Below are positions 1-10,533 of a stretch of 32,878 bases of DNA, piece after piece. Under the pieces are notes generated by a model that worked only from the letters and a program-made list of their open reading frames with translations, did no database searches and had not been told where the DNA came from. The DNA is from Alistipes sp. (GTDB lineage: Bacteria; Bacteroidota; Bacteroidia; Bacteroidales; Rikenellaceae). Positions within the stretch are counted from its first letter, which is position 1. Every line of letters starts with the position of its first letter. The stretch lies in assembly GCA_029059935.1 (NCBI GenBank), contig JAIDUZ010000068.1, forward strand, positions 37,468 to 70,345, read 5' to 3'. The position numbers and the translations under genes are program-made.

Positions 1-130
1 GCAAAAGCAAGTTTACTTGCATTTTGCCGAGCGTGAGTATCTTCGGCGCAGCCAAAGTCGAATAAGCCGAGTGCAAAAGCAGGCGCCAGCTCGATTATGC
101 CGGAATAGGTATCTTCGGCGCAGTCAAGGA
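1..130. repeat. Dispersed intergenic repeat, two units
   Basis: Two imperfect direct units about 72 bp apart each carry GTATCTTCGGCGCAG (TATCTTCG at 38-45 and 110-117). The first continues with CCAAAGTCGAATAAGCCGAG and then GCAAAAGCA; the second decays after CGCAG. Each unit contains a small inverted repeat (CTTCGGC, GCA, GCCAAAG). Related copies occur at about 20420-20522 (opposite orientation), 23440-23580 (two units, 74 bp apart) and 32636-32700. TATCTTCG resembles a Bacteroidetes -7 element, so the unit may carry promoter activity. No protein is encoded here. Confidence 0.75.
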
Positions 131-188
131 TAATGAAAAATCAGGAATTAAGAATCGGCATGTCCGGCAGGTTTTGCCGATAAATTGT

Positions 189-196
189 TATCTTCG
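189..196 (+). promoter_or_regulatory. Putative -7 element (TATCTTCG) for the glycosyltransferase gene
   Basis: TATCTTCG fits the Bacteroidetes TAnnTTTG box with one mismatch. It ends only four bases before the ATG at 201, so a transcript from it would have almost no leader. No good TTG box lies 19-20 bp upstream. The element is similar to those inside the upstream repeat units. Confidence 0.45.
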
Positions 197-200
197 CGTC

Positions 201-1094
201 ATGATTCGTCTTTCGCTCGTCATCCCTACGCACAATCGGTCCGCCCAGCTCATCGAGGCCTTGCGTTCCGTGGTCCGTCAGACGCTCGACCCGGCCGCAT
301 GGGAGTGCGTGGTGGTGGACAATGCCTCGACCGACGACACGGCCGCACGTTTCGAGGCTTTCGCGGCGGAGCATCCGCAATTCGGTCTGCGGCGGGTTTT
401 CGAGCCCGAGCCGGGCGTGTCGCACGCCCGCAACCGGGGTCTGCACGAGGCGCGCGCTGAGTGGACGGTCTGGATCGACGATGACGAGCGTGTAAACGAA
501 GGGTTCCTGGCCGCCTACCTCGCTTTCTTCGACGGGCATCCCGAGGCTACGGTGGCAGGCGGCCGCATCATCGCCGAATATGTCACGGCCCGGCCGCGCT
601 GGATGTCGAAGTTCACGGAGATGCCCATAGCCAATCCCATGGACTTCGGTTCGGCGATACGTCCGTTTCCGCGCGGCAGGGTGCCGGGCGGCGGCAACAT
701 GGCGCTGCGGCGTTCGACGGCGCTGGCCTACGGTGGTTTCGATGCGTCGCTGGGGCGCGTGGGCCGCGAGCTGATTGGCGGCGAGGAGAACGACTTGTTC
801 GAACGCATGCTGCGCGGCGGCGAGACGATATGGTATGTCCCCGACGCGGTAATGTGGCATATCATCCCGCCCGAGAAGCTCACCTTGAGCTATTTCCGGC
901 GGCTGTGCCGCAATGTCGGGCGAAGCCAGCGCTTGCGCGCGGCGATTCACGGCCGTCGGCTGAAGGCCCGTCTGCTGGAGGTGCTCAAATGGGATGCTAC
1001 GCTGCTGCTCTGTCTCACGATGCGGCCCGTGCAGGCGCGGTGGCTGCTGCGCATGCGGTGGCAGATTTCGAAAGGGCTTTTTTCAAGAGAATAA
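201..1094 (+). CDS. Glycosyltransferase family 2 (GT-A fold)
   Basis: The 297-residue protein is a typical nucleotide-sugar-dependent glycosyltransferase of family 2, probably acting at the cytoplasmic face in polysaccharide or glycolipid synthesis. The start MIRLSLVIPTHNR is the first beta strand and nucleotide-binding segment. VVVDNASTDDT follows near residue 40, and WIDDDERV near residue 90 holds the DXD-like metal-binding aspartates. GGGNMALRRS and the GGEEND segment are the usual acceptor-side motifs. No transmembrane segment stands out, although the C-terminus is rich in Arg and hydrophobic residues. The ATG at 201 was preferred over a TTG at 174 because family members begin right at this strand. 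The gene stands alone: divergent repeats precede it and a convergent gene follows. Donor and acceptor cannot be told from sequence. Confidence 0.9.
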   Translation: MIRLSLVIPTHNRSAQLIEALRSVVRQTLDPAAWECVVVDNASTDDTAARFEAFAAEHPQFGLRRVFEPEPGVSHARNRGLHEARAEWTVWIDDDERVNEGFLAAYLAFFDGHPEATVAGGRIIAEYVTARPRWMSKFTEMPIANPMDFGSAIRPFPRGRVPGGGNMALRRSTALAYGGFDASLGRVGRELIGGEENDLFERMLRGGETIWYVPDAVMWHIIPPEKLTLSYFRRLCRNVGRSQRLRAAIHGRRLKARLLEVLKWDATLLLCLTMRPVQARWLLRMRWQISKGLFSRE

Positions 1095-1128
1095 TGAATA
1101 GGGGGGCTTCATGCCCCCCCCTCATTCA
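1095..1128. terminator. Convergent hairpin between the glycosyltransferase and kinase genes
   Basis: GGGGGGC (1101-1107) pairs with GCCCCCC (1113-1119) around a TTCAT loop. TGAAT (1095-1099) and ATTCA (1124-1128) extend the stem. It sits exactly between the two convergent stop codons. Neither strand has a strong U tract, so it may act as a weak bidirectional terminator. Confidence 0.6.
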
Positions 1129-2130
<1,002 letters not shown>

Positions 2131-2162
2131 TTTCAGCGTAGTTTGGGTGCGGAGTGTCGGTG

Positions 2163-3143
2163 TTATATCGAAAGAATCTTCACCAGGTCGATGCGGCTGC
2201 GGTCGATGCCCTTGTCGTGCTTGACGGCTTTGGAGAAGGGTACGTAGACGATTTTGCCGTTCTCGGTGCCTATCATCACGTTGCGCTGCCCCTCCATGAG
2301 CGCTTCGATGGCCGCTTCGCCCATGCGCGAGGCCAGGATGCGGTCGAAGGCCGTGGGCGAGCCGCCGCGCTGGATGTGTCCCAGGATGGTGACGCGGGCG
2401 TCGTACTGCGGGAACTCTTTCTTGACACGTTCGGCCAAAGCCGAGGCGCCGCCCGTCTTGGGGTTCTCGGCCACGATGACTATCGCCGAGTTCTTGCTCT
2501 TGCGGAAGCCGTGGTTGATGAGTTCGGCCAGCTGGTCGACTTCGGTCTCCATCTCGGGGATGATGGCCGCTTCGGAGCCGGTGGCCAAGGCGCTGTTGAG
2601 GGCCAGATACCCGGCCGTGTGTCCCATCACCTCCACGAAGAAGAGGCGTTCGTGGCTCGACGCCGTGTCGCGCAGTTTGTCGACCGATTCCATGATTGTG
2701 TTCAGTGCCGTATCATAGCCGATCGTCGAGTCGGTGCCGCCCAGGTCGTTGTCGATGGTGCCGGGCAGTCCCACGACCGGGACGTTGTGCTCCTGTGCGA
2801 AGATGCCGGCACCCGTGAGCGAACCGTCGCCGCCGATGACCACCAGTGCGTCGATGCCTGCGGCGACCATGTTGTCGTAGGCCTGCTTGCGCCCTTCGGG
2901 CGTGGCGAACTCCTTGCAGCGGGCGGTTTTGAGGATGGTGCCGCCCATCTGGATGATGTTGCTGACACTCTGCGATTTGAATTCTTCGATCTCGTTGTAG
3001 ACCAGGCCTTTGTAGCCGCGCTTGATTCCCTTGACCGTGAATCCGTTGCAGATGGCGCTGCGCGTTACGGCGCGGATGGCCGCATTCATGCCGGGGGCGT
3101 CGCCTCCCGACGTCAGAACGCCGATACATTTGATTCCTGCCAT
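2163..3143 (-). CDS. pfkA: ATP-dependent 6-phosphofructokinase
   Basis: The 326-residue enzyme phosphorylates fructose 6-phosphate to fructose 1,6-bisphosphate, the committed step of glycolysis. SGGDAPGMN (12-20) is the ATP-binding start. GGDGS (104-108) has glycine after the aspartate, as in ATP-dependent rather than PPi-dependent enzymes. [10 protein letters not shown] contains the catalytic Asp131 and Asp133, equivalent to Asp127 and Asp129 of E. coli. The ATG at 3143 was chosen because [15 protein letters not shown] matches the family start; the frame stays open 12 codons further upstream. It heads a two-gene unit with the PfkB-family kinase, behind a good promoter at 3176-3207. Confidence 0.96.
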   Translation of the reverse strand: MAGIKCIGVLTSGGDAPGMNAAIRAVTRSAICNGFTVKGIKRGYKGLVYNEIEEFKSQSVSNIIQMGGTILKTARCKEFATPEGRKQAYDNMVAAGIDALVVIGGDGSLTGAGIFAQEHNVPVVGLPGTIDNDLGGTDSTIGYDTALNTIMESVDKLRDTASSHERLFFVEVMGHTAGYLALNSALATGSEAAIIPEMETEVDQLAELINHGFRKSKNSAIVIVAENPKTGGASALAERVKKEFPQYDARVTILGHIQRGGSPTAFDRILASRMGEAAIEALMEGQRNVMIGTENGKIVYVPFSKAVKHDKGIDRSRIDLVKILSI

Positions 3144-3175
3144 GCTTTTGTGTTGTTTAAGGAACAAAATCGTTC

Positions 3176-3207
3176 CCAAGATACGAATTATTTCAATTTT
3201 TTCAAAA
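3176..3207 (-). promoter_or_regulatory. Promoter of pfkA
   Basis: On the minus strand, TTTTG (3203-3207) is followed by exactly 19 bp and then TATCTTGG (3176-3183). This is a near-consensus Bacteroidetes housekeeping promoter about 33 bp upstream of the pfkA start. Confidence 0.7.
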
Positions 3208-3242
3208 AGCGTGCTCGCTTGTCCGGAGTTTCTCCGGGCCGC

Positions 3243-3277
3243 AAAAAAACACGGCCGGACCTTCAGGCCCGGCCATG
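3243..3277 (-). terminator. Intrinsic terminator of the PspC/GIN operon
   Basis: On the minus strand a hairpin built from GGCCGG (3253-3258) and CCGGCC (3269-3274) is followed by seven U (the A run at 3243-3249). It lies downstream of the large PspC gene, which ends at 3322. Confidence 0.8.
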
Positions 3278-3321
3278 TTCCGAAAAAAACTTTTTATTCT
3301 AAAAACTGGCTCGTCGTCTTT

Positions 3322-4626
3322 TTACAACTCTTCTTCCGACTTTTCGATCAGCCGCAGCACCGCTTCGCTGTCGGTCTCGTCGGCATACATGGTGATGTGC
3401 TTGCCGTCGACCGTGATGTCCATCTGCGGCTTCTCCTTGTCGACGACGATTTCGATTTGCTTGGACGGCACGCTGATATGCAGCGACTTGAGGTCGTCTT
3501 CGACAATTTTTTCGTCGTCCAGTTCCTGGAGCAGCTGCCGCAGCGTGGTAGTGTCGTTTTCGATGACTATCTCGCGGTCGAGCATCCGCCCTACGGGTTT
3601 GTACGTCTGCCGTACGCGTTCGACAGCATGGTCGCTGATGGCCAGGCATCCCAGCACCACGATGCCGAAAATCCACAGCAGGAAGATCGCCAGCACGGTT
3701 TTGCTGCCCGGCTTGCGCGAGGCGATCATGCACATCGTCACGTAAATCAGCAGGATGACCGGAATCAGTACAACAATGATGCCGAGAATGGGAATGCCCA
3801 GGTTGACGTCGCCCAGGATGTCGGGGGTCAGCGGCATGTCCCGTCCGCCTACCAGGATGGCGAAGAGTCCGATAATCAGCATGCAGGCCGTCAGAATCAG
3901 GCCGAAGACCACGACGCCGGCCAGCAGCTTGCACAGAATCAGGACGATTTGGCCGATTCCCGAGATGGCCTGCGCCACGACGGGTTTGGCCCGGCTGTCG
4001 GGGTCGTTGTCGGCCGCCGTCTGTTCGATGGTCTGCCGGATGGAGTTTTCGGTGATGCGTTCGCCGTTCATTTCCAGTTTCTGACGCGCCGTGCGGGCGG
4101 CCGGCACGGTGAACCACATGATCAGATAGCAGATGATGAAGACGCCGAAGAGGTTGCCCATCGTGGGGCCGAGCCAGCGCAGCACGGGGATGGTCTGCAT
4201 GCAGGCGAGCAGCAGCGGCAGGAAGAATCCCAGCCGGGCCCACGAGGGGTCGATGTCGAAATATTTGCCGATGCCCGAGCAGACGCCGCCCAGTTTGGCG
4301 TTCTCCGTGTCGCGGTAGAGGCGCCGCGGGATGCGGGGGCCGCCGCGGTGCGTGCCGGCCGGGTCGGTGTCGGAGATGTCTTCGGCCGAACCCATCTGGC
4401 GGATGATGTCGAGGATGAGCGGGAGGTTCACCACGCGGTTGTGGTCCTGCACGGAGAGAATCAGTTCGGCGATGCGGGCTTCGATGTCGGCCACGATCTC
4501 TTCGCCGTCGGCCGAGTCGGCATAGCTCTTTTTCAGGGTTTCGATATATTCGTCGAGCTTGTCGTAGGCGTCGACATCCATGGTGAATGCCACGCCCGAA
4601 AGGCTGCATTTTCTTACCTCGTTCAT
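3322..4626 (-). CDS. Large PspC-domain membrane protein
   Basis: The 434-residue protein has three parts. Residues 1-90 form a soluble N-terminal module also present in the 166-residue PspC protein of the same operon (shared pattern VAFTxDxDAYD, then DIE, then MGS). Residues about 100-178 are a PspC domain with LGGVCSGIGKYFDID and two membrane segments. Several more hydrophobic helices follow to about residue 335, then a charged C-terminal domain of about 90 residues. PspC proteins are inner-membrane proteins linked to phage-shock and envelope-stress responses in proteobacteria; the role in Bacteroidetes is not settled. It is the last gene of an apparent five-gene operon with PadR and a GIN-domain protein, and is followed by a terminator. 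Confidence 0.85.
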   Translation of the reverse strand: MNEVRKCSLSGVAFTMDVDAYDKLDEYIETLKKSYADSADGEEIVADIEARIAELILSVQDHNRVVNLPLILDIIRQMGSAEDISDTDPAGTHRGGPRIPRRLYRDTENAKLGGVCSGIGKYFDIDPSWARLGFFLPLLLACMQTIPVLRWLGPTMGNLFGVFIICYLIMWFTVPAARTARQKLEMNGERITENSIRQTIEQTAADNDPDSRAKPVVAQAISGIGQIVLILCKLLAGVVVFGLILTACMLIIGLFAILVGGRDMPLTPDILGDVNLGIPILGIIVVLIPVILLIYVTMCMIASRKPGSKTVLAIFLLWIFGIVVLGCLAISDHAVERVRQTYKPVGRMLDREIVIENDTTTLRQLLQELDDEKIVEDDLKSLHISVPSKQIEIVVDKEKPQMDITVDGKHITMYADETDSEAVLRLIEKSEEEL

Positions 4627-4644
4627 TTTGCGGTCGTGTTGGGG

Positions 4645-5520
4645 TTATTTTTTATGGACGCTGCCGCCGCTCGAAGTCTTGGCGTGTACGTTGCACTCGC
4701 CGGTGTAGCGGATCGACGAGCCGCTCGACGCTTCGGCCCGGAGGTTTTCGGTGCAGCGGATTCGGGCCGAGGCGCCGCTCGAAGTGTCGAAATCGGCGTT
4801 GCGGACCGTGAATTCTTCGGCATGGAGCGTGGCGGCCGACGAGAGGTTGCCCTTGCAGCGGTCGGCCGAACCCGTCAGTTCCAGCCGGGAGGCGCTGGAG
4901 AGGTCCGCTTCGCAGTCGGCGGTCGTGACATCGGCGTTGATGCACGCCGAACTCGAAAGGTCGAAGCTGCATTTTCGGGTCTTGAACGTGCCGTCGATGT
5001 TGGCGGCGCTGCTGGCCTCGACTTCGCATTCGGTCGTCACGGCCGAGGCTTCGATGTTGGCGGCGCTCGAAGCCTTGAGCGACACCTTGCGGGCCTTGAG
5101 CGGCGATTCGCAGACGATGCGCGAAGCGCTCGAAGCCTTGAGCCGGCCGATGCGTTCGTCGTAGGGGACCGTCACGGTGACGTGGATGTCGGAAAGGCTG
5201 CCCACGGACTTGTCGAATCCGATGGTCAGCATACCTGTTGCGTCGACCTTCGCCACGACCTTGTCCAGCAGGTTGTCGTCGGCTTCGACGAGCAGTTCGC
5301 CGGCCTTGGCTTCGCGGATTTCGACACGGATGGCGCGCGAGGAGCTGACGCCGTCGAACTTGCCGACAGCAAGCGTGCGGGATACTATTTTGCCGCTCCC
5401 CTTGGTCGTCCGGCCTTTGGCGAAGAGTGCGGTCAGACTGGAAGCCTGGGCGCCGATGACGGAACCCACGATGGCGGAGAGCAGTGCGAGACCTGCGATG
5501 AGCAGAAAGAACTTTTTCAT
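4645..5520 (-). CDS. Exported GIN-domain (DUF2807/DUF4097-like) beta-solenoid protein
   Basis: The 291-residue protein starts with a signal-peptide-like segment (MKKFFLLIAGLALL, then small residues). It then has the KFDGVSSSRAIRVEI start typical of head GIN domains, which fold as right-handed beta solenoids. From about residue 130 the sequence is a run of roughly 20-residue repeats, each with SSA or SSG plus a hydrophobic position (for example EASSAANI, DLSSSACI, NLSSAATL), many with one cysteine. The mature protein should lie in the periplasm or at the cell surface. It is cotranscribed with PadR and PspC genes, a pairing common in Bacteroidetes. The function is unknown; envelope sensing or a structural role is an inference. 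Confidence 0.82.
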   Translation of the reverse strand: MKKFFLLIAGLALLSAIVGSVIGAQASSLTALFAKGRTTKGSGKIVSRTLAVGKFDGVSSSRAIRVEIREAKAGELLVEADDNLLDKVVAKVDATGMLTIGFDKSVGSLSDIHVTVTVPYDERIGRLKASSASRIVCESPLKARKVSLKASSAANIEASAVTTECEVEASSAANIDGTFKTRKCSFDLSSSACINADVTTADCEADLSSASRLELTGSADRCKGNLSSAATLHAEEFTVRNADFDTSSGASARIRCTENLRAEASSGSSIRYTGECNVHAKTSSGGSVHKK

Positions 5521-5541
5521 GACATGGGGGATTTTTGAGGG

Positions 5542-5880
5542 TTAGTTTTCGGTTTTGCCGTGGCGGATGGTGCGGATCTGCCTCACCAGTTCGTCCCACG
5601 CTTCGTCCAGGGAGGCCAGGTAGTCGCGGCCCTTGTCGGTGAGGGTGTAATACTTGCGGGGAGGTCCCTGGGGCGACTCTTCCCAGCGGTAGGTCAGCAG
5701 TCCGGCGTTCTTCTGCCGGGTGAGGATGGGGTAGAGCGTCCCCTCCACGACGATCATCTCGGCCTCCTTGAGTTCGGCGATGATCTTCGGCGCATAGGAG
5801 TCTTCGCGGGAGAGTATGGCCAGGATGCAATACTCCAGGATGCCCTTGCGCATCTGTACTTTTACGTTGTCTTCAGCCAT
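5542..5880 (-). CDS. PadR-family transcriptional regulator
   Basis: A 112-residue winged-helix protein. QMRKGILEYCILAIL and SYAPKIIAELKEAEMIVVEGTLYP (given in two parts: residues near 26-37 and 38-49) are the PadR helix-turn-helix. LLTYRWEESPQGPPRKYYTLT near residues 62-82 is the characteristic beta-wing, and a short C-terminal helix for dimerisation follows. PadR proteins are usually repressors that bind near their own operon; ligands vary. It sits inside the PspC/GIN operon, four bases downstream of the small PspC gene, so autoregulation of the operon from the promoter at 6638-6668 is likely (inference). Confidence 0.92.
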   Translation of the reverse strand: MAEDNVKVQMRKGILEYCILAILSREDSYAPKIIAELKEAEMIVVEGTLYPILTRQKNAGLLTYRWEESPQGPPRKYYTLTDKGRDYLASLDEAWDELVRQIRTIRHGKTEN

Positions 5881-5884
5881 GGGA

Positions 5885-6088
5885 TCAGGGGTTTGGTTGT
5901 TTGGGCTCCAGCGGAACGAGGAGCCAGAGAATGATGTAGGCCCAGAGCGAGAGGCCGCCGAAGAGGAAGAGGATGAGTGCGGCGAGGCGCAGCAGTCCCC
6001 GGTCCAGTCCGAAGTAGTCGGCCAGTCCTCCGCAGACGCCGGCGAGCACGCCCCGGCGCGAGCGGTAGAGTCGTTGTTTTTCAGTCAT
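5885..6088 (-). CDS. Small PspC-domain protein
   Basis: A 67-residue protein that is almost only a PspC domain: RLYRSRRGVLAGVCGGLADY near residues 6-25, then FGLDRGLLRL and a long hydrophobic stretch ending LWAYIILWLLVPLEP. It should be an inner-membrane protein with one or two membrane segments. It lacks the N-terminal module found in its two larger operon partners. The spacing is tight (four bases to the genes on each side), supporting cotranscription. Confidence 0.9.
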   Translation of the reverse strand: MTEKQRLYRSRRGVLAGVCGGLADYFGLDRGLLRLAALILFLFGGLSLWAYIILWLLVPLEPKQPNP

Positions 6089-6092
6089 GGTG

Positions 6093-6593
6093 CTATCGTT
6101 TGTTGTCGGTTGTCATGAATGTGCGGCGCGGTGCTTCAGGAACGACGATCCACAGGATGATGTAGACCCATACCGAAAGTCCGCCGCAGAGTATCAGCAG
6201 CAGAGTGACGATGCGCACGAGCAGGGGGTCGATGCCGAAAAACTCGGCCAAGCCTCCGCAGACGCCGGCCAGGGCGCGGTCGGTGAGCGAGCGGCGCAGT
6301 TGTCGGGGCGTGCGTGCCGTGTCGGGGGCCGTGCGTTGTTCGCCGAAGTCGGCCGGCGAGCCCATGCGGGCGATGGCGGCGCGGGTCATCTCCAGCGTGA
6401 CCACCTGCATCGGCGAGGTGATGCGTTCCCGGAAGATTTCGGCGAAGTGGCGTTCGATGTCGTCCGAGGTCTCGGTATCTTCGCTCGGAAGCCGGCGACG
6501 GATGTCGTCCAGGTAGTTTTTCAGCAGGTCGTAGGCATCGCGGTCAAGCGTGAAGGCCACCGAGCCGATGTTCGCTTGGATTGTCTCTTTCAT
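6093..6593 (-). CDS. PspC-domain protein with N-terminal module
   Basis: The 166-residue protein combines the soluble N-terminal module (residues 1-85; SVAFTLDRDAYD, then DDIERHFAEI, then MGSPADF) with a C-terminal PspC domain (about 98-153; LAGVCGGLAEFFGIDP and IILWIVVP). It resembles the N-terminal 180 residues of the 434-residue PspC protein at the other end of the operon, so the two probably arose by duplication. The ATG at 6593 fits the start of the paralogue (VAFT at the same position); the frame is open for 55 more codons upstream, but that stretch is AT-rich and covers the promoter. It is the first gene of the operon. Confidence 0.88.
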   Translation of the reverse strand: MKETIQANIGSVAFTLDRDAYDLLKNYLDDIRRRLPSEDTETSDDIERHFAEIFRERITSPMQVVTLEMTRAAIARMGSPADFGEQRTAPDTARTPRQLRRSLTDRALAGVCGGLAEFFGIDPLLVRIVTLLLILCGGLSVWVYIILWIVVPEAPRRTFMTTDNKR

Positions 6594-6637
6594 GGTCCGA
6601 CGGGGTTTGTTGTGCGGGTTTCGCTGTTTTGATATTG

Positions 6638-6668
6638 CAAATATAATGCTTGTTTTTATATTATGCAA
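6638..6668 (-). promoter_or_regulatory. Promoter of the PspC/PadR/GIN operon
   Basis: On the minus strand, TATATTTG (6638-6645) is a perfect TAnnTTTG box, with TTG (6666-6668) 20 bp upstream, in a locally AT-rich stretch. The leader to the ATG at 6593 would be about 40 nt. The AT-rich flanks are a plausible PadR operator site, but no clear palindrome was identified. Confidence 0.65.
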
Positions 6669-6784
6669 TGCAAAGTACTTATTTTTTATAAAAAAGTCTC
6701 TTTTTTTCTCCGTTCGGACGAGTGGAGCTGTTGTTGCCTTATATATAAGGTATGGCAATGCGACCTGCTTCCGGCATCCGCATG

Positions 6785-6816
6785 AAAAAGCGGAACCCTT
6801 CGAAAAGGATTCCGCT
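6785..6816 (-). terminator. Intrinsic terminator of frdCAB
   Basis: AGCGGAA (6789-6795) pairs with TTCCGCT (6810-6816), and CCTT with AAGG inside around a CGAA loop. On the minus strand the stem is followed by five U (6785-6789). It lies 52 bp beyond the frdB stop codon. Confidence 0.85.
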
Positions 6817-6867
6817 CGTCGGTAAAATAAGGTGTGGGAACTGCCGGTTTCTCCGTTCGTCCCTCGT

Positions 6868-7611
6868 TTAGTCTTCGAACTTGGCCGAGAGGAACTCGCG
6901 GTTCAGCCGTGCGATGTGCGCAATGGAGATCGACTTCGGGCACTCGGCCTGGCAGGCTCCCGTGTTGGTGCAGTTGCCGAATCCCAGTTCGTCCATCTTG
7001 GCCACCATTGCCTTGGCACGGCGGGCACCCTCCACGCGGCCCTGCGGCAGTTTGGCCAGCGACGAGACACGCGCCGCCACGAAGAGCATGGCCGAACCGT
7101 TCTTGCACGTCGCAGCGCAGGCGCCGCAGCCGATGCAGGCCGCCGCATCCATCGATTCGTCGGCGTCGGCCTTCGGAATGGGGATGGCGTTGGCGTCGGG
7201 CACCGAGTTCGTGCGCACCGAGACGAAACCTCCGGCCTGGAGAATCTCGTCGTAGGCCGAGCGGTTCACCACCAGGTCCTTGATGACGGGGAACGCCGCC
7301 GAACGCCACGGTTCGATGGTGATCGTCGCACCGTCCTTGAACTTGCGCATGTAAATCTGGCAGGTCGTGGCTGCGTCGCCCGGACCGTGGGCGCGGCCGT
7401 CGATGTGCAGCGAGCACATGCCGCAGATGCCTTCGCGGCAGTCGTGGTCGAAGGCTACGGGTTCCTTGCCCTCGTGGATGAGGTTGTTGTTCAGGATGTC
7501 GAGCATTTCGAGGAACGACGTGTCGGCCGAGATGTTCTCAACCTTGTAGGTCTCGAAAGCGCCTTTCGACTTGGCGTCCTTCTGACGCCATATTTTCAAA
7601 GTGAAATTCAT
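6868..7611 (-). CDS. frdB: Fumarate reductase/succinate dehydrogenase iron-sulfur subunit
   Basis: The 247-residue subunit passes electrons between the flavoprotein and the membrane cytochrome b. Cys58, Cys63, Cys66 and Cys84 form the plant-type 2Fe-2S site (CREGICGMC). Cys159, Cys162, Cys165 and Cys169, with Cys214, Cys220 and Cys224, supply the 4Fe-4S and 3Fe-4S centres in the C-terminal domain. The sequence type ([22 protein letters not shown]) is that of the non-classical SdhB/FrdB with a 5-helix diheme anchor. In gut Bacteroidetes this complex works mainly as fumarate reductase during anaerobic growth; direction cannot be proved from sequence. It is last in the order frdC-frdA-frdB, 38 bp after frdA, and is followed by a terminator. 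Confidence 0.95.
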   Translation of the reverse strand: MNFTLKIWRQKDAKSKGAFETYKVENISADTSFLEMLDILNNNLIHEGKEPVAFDHDCREGICGMCSLHIDGRAHGPGDAATTCQIYMRKFKDGATITIEPWRSAAFPVIKDLVVNRSAYDEILQAGGFVSVRTNSVPDANAIPIPKADADESMDAAACIGCGACAATCKNGSAMLFVAARVSSLAKLPQGRVEGARRAKAMVAKMDELGFGNCTNTGACQAECPKSISIAHIARLNREFLSAKFED

Positions 7612-7649
7612 GATTCCGAATTGTCTTTAAAGTTGTACGTCAGTCGGTC

Positions 7650-9596
<1,947 letters not shown>

Positions 9597-9632
9597 ATTT
9601 CGTACGGTTTATTGTTTCGTGTGAATGCGGAT

Positions 9633-10337
9633 TTAGCAGAGGCCGGCGCAGCAGGGGCAGGCGCTCCGGATGAAGTAGAAGACCGCCACGGCGGCGAAGC
9701 CGAGGAAGACGACCGTAGCCACGAGGTTCGACACGCACTTCAGGCGCGGATACCACGTGTCGTTGGCCCAGCCCACGGTCTGGAACATCGACCATACGCC
9801 GTGCGTGAGGTGGAACCACAGCGCCGCGAACCATACCAGGTAGAGCACTACGTAGTACCACTGCGAGAAGGTGTAGGCGATCAGTGCCGCACCGTCGGTG
9901 GGAGCCAGCCCCAGCGAATTGACATGGCAGCCGGTCAGTTCCACGAGCTGCATCTTCGCCCAGAAGTTGAAGAGGTGCAGGGCCAGGCCGCCCAGCACGA
10001 CGAAGCCCAGCACCAGCATGTTCTTCGAGGCCCATGCCACGCCTTTCTCCTGTACGGTGACGGCGTAGCGCTGCGAACCGCGCGCGCGGTAGTTGTTGAC
10101 GGTGAGAATCAGCGCATAGGCGAAGTGCAGCACCACCAGCGCGGCCAGTCCGGCCGTGCCGACCAGCGCATACCAGTTGGCGCCGAGGAATCCGCAGATA
10201 GCGTTGTAGGCTTCGGGCGAGAAGAGCGCGGTCATGTTCATGGCCATGTGGAACAGGATGAAAAGCACCAGCGCACAGCCCGAGATGCTCATCACCAGCT
10301 TCTTGCCCACGGAAGAATTGCAGAGAAAAGAGCTCAT
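9633..10337 (-). CDS. frdC: Fumarate reductase/succinate dehydrogenase cytochrome b subunit
   Basis: The 234-residue membrane anchor has five predicted membrane helices and carries histidines at 30, 71, 121, 176 and 179. Most of these should ligate the two b hemes, as in the Wolinella-type single-subunit anchor. It exchanges electrons with menaquinone. The start MSSFLCNSSVGKK at 10337 fits the family, although the frame is open far upstream over the promoter. The last eight residues, CPCCAGLC, contain four cysteines, which is unusual for this subunit. It is the first gene of frdCAB. Confidence 0.93.
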   Translation of the reverse strand: MSSFLCNSSVGKKLVMSISGCALVLFILFHMAMNMTALFSPEAYNAICGFLGANWYALVGTAGLAALVVLHFAYALILTVNNYRARGSQRYAVTVQEKGVAWASKNMLVLGFVVLGGLALHLFNFWAKMQLVELTGCHVNSLGLAPTDGAALIAYTFSQWYYVVLYLVWFAALWFHLTHGVWSMFQTVGWANDTWYPRLKCVSNLVATVVFLGFAAVAVFYFIRSACPCCAGLC

Positions 10338-10464
10338 AACGATAAAATTGATTATTTTTGTTGATGTTTGTGTCGGCTTTCTTTCGCAGCGCGGAGAGAC
10401 GGCTTGCCGGCAGCGGCCGGTCCGGGGGCTTGCGCCGCCGGCGTTCTTCTTCGCACTCGCGATG

Positions 10465-10494
10465 CAAAGATAGCCATTGTTTGCGGAATAACAA
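10465..10494 (-). promoter_or_regulatory. Promoter of frdCAB
   Basis: On the minus strand, TTG (10492-10494), exactly 19 bp, then TATCTTTG (10465-10472): a consensus Bacteroidetes promoter. The leader to frdC would be about 120 nt (to 10337) and contains no clear structured element. Confidence 0.8.
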
Positions 10495-10533
10495 TAGCGG
10501 CGCCGGGGAATTTGCGCCGAAAACGAGGGTTTT

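Noticed and set aside
3022..5538. An 838-codon plus-strand open frame.
   Set aside because: It is antisense to the PspC and GIN-domain genes, low-complexity, and has no domain; long antisense frames are expected at this GC content.
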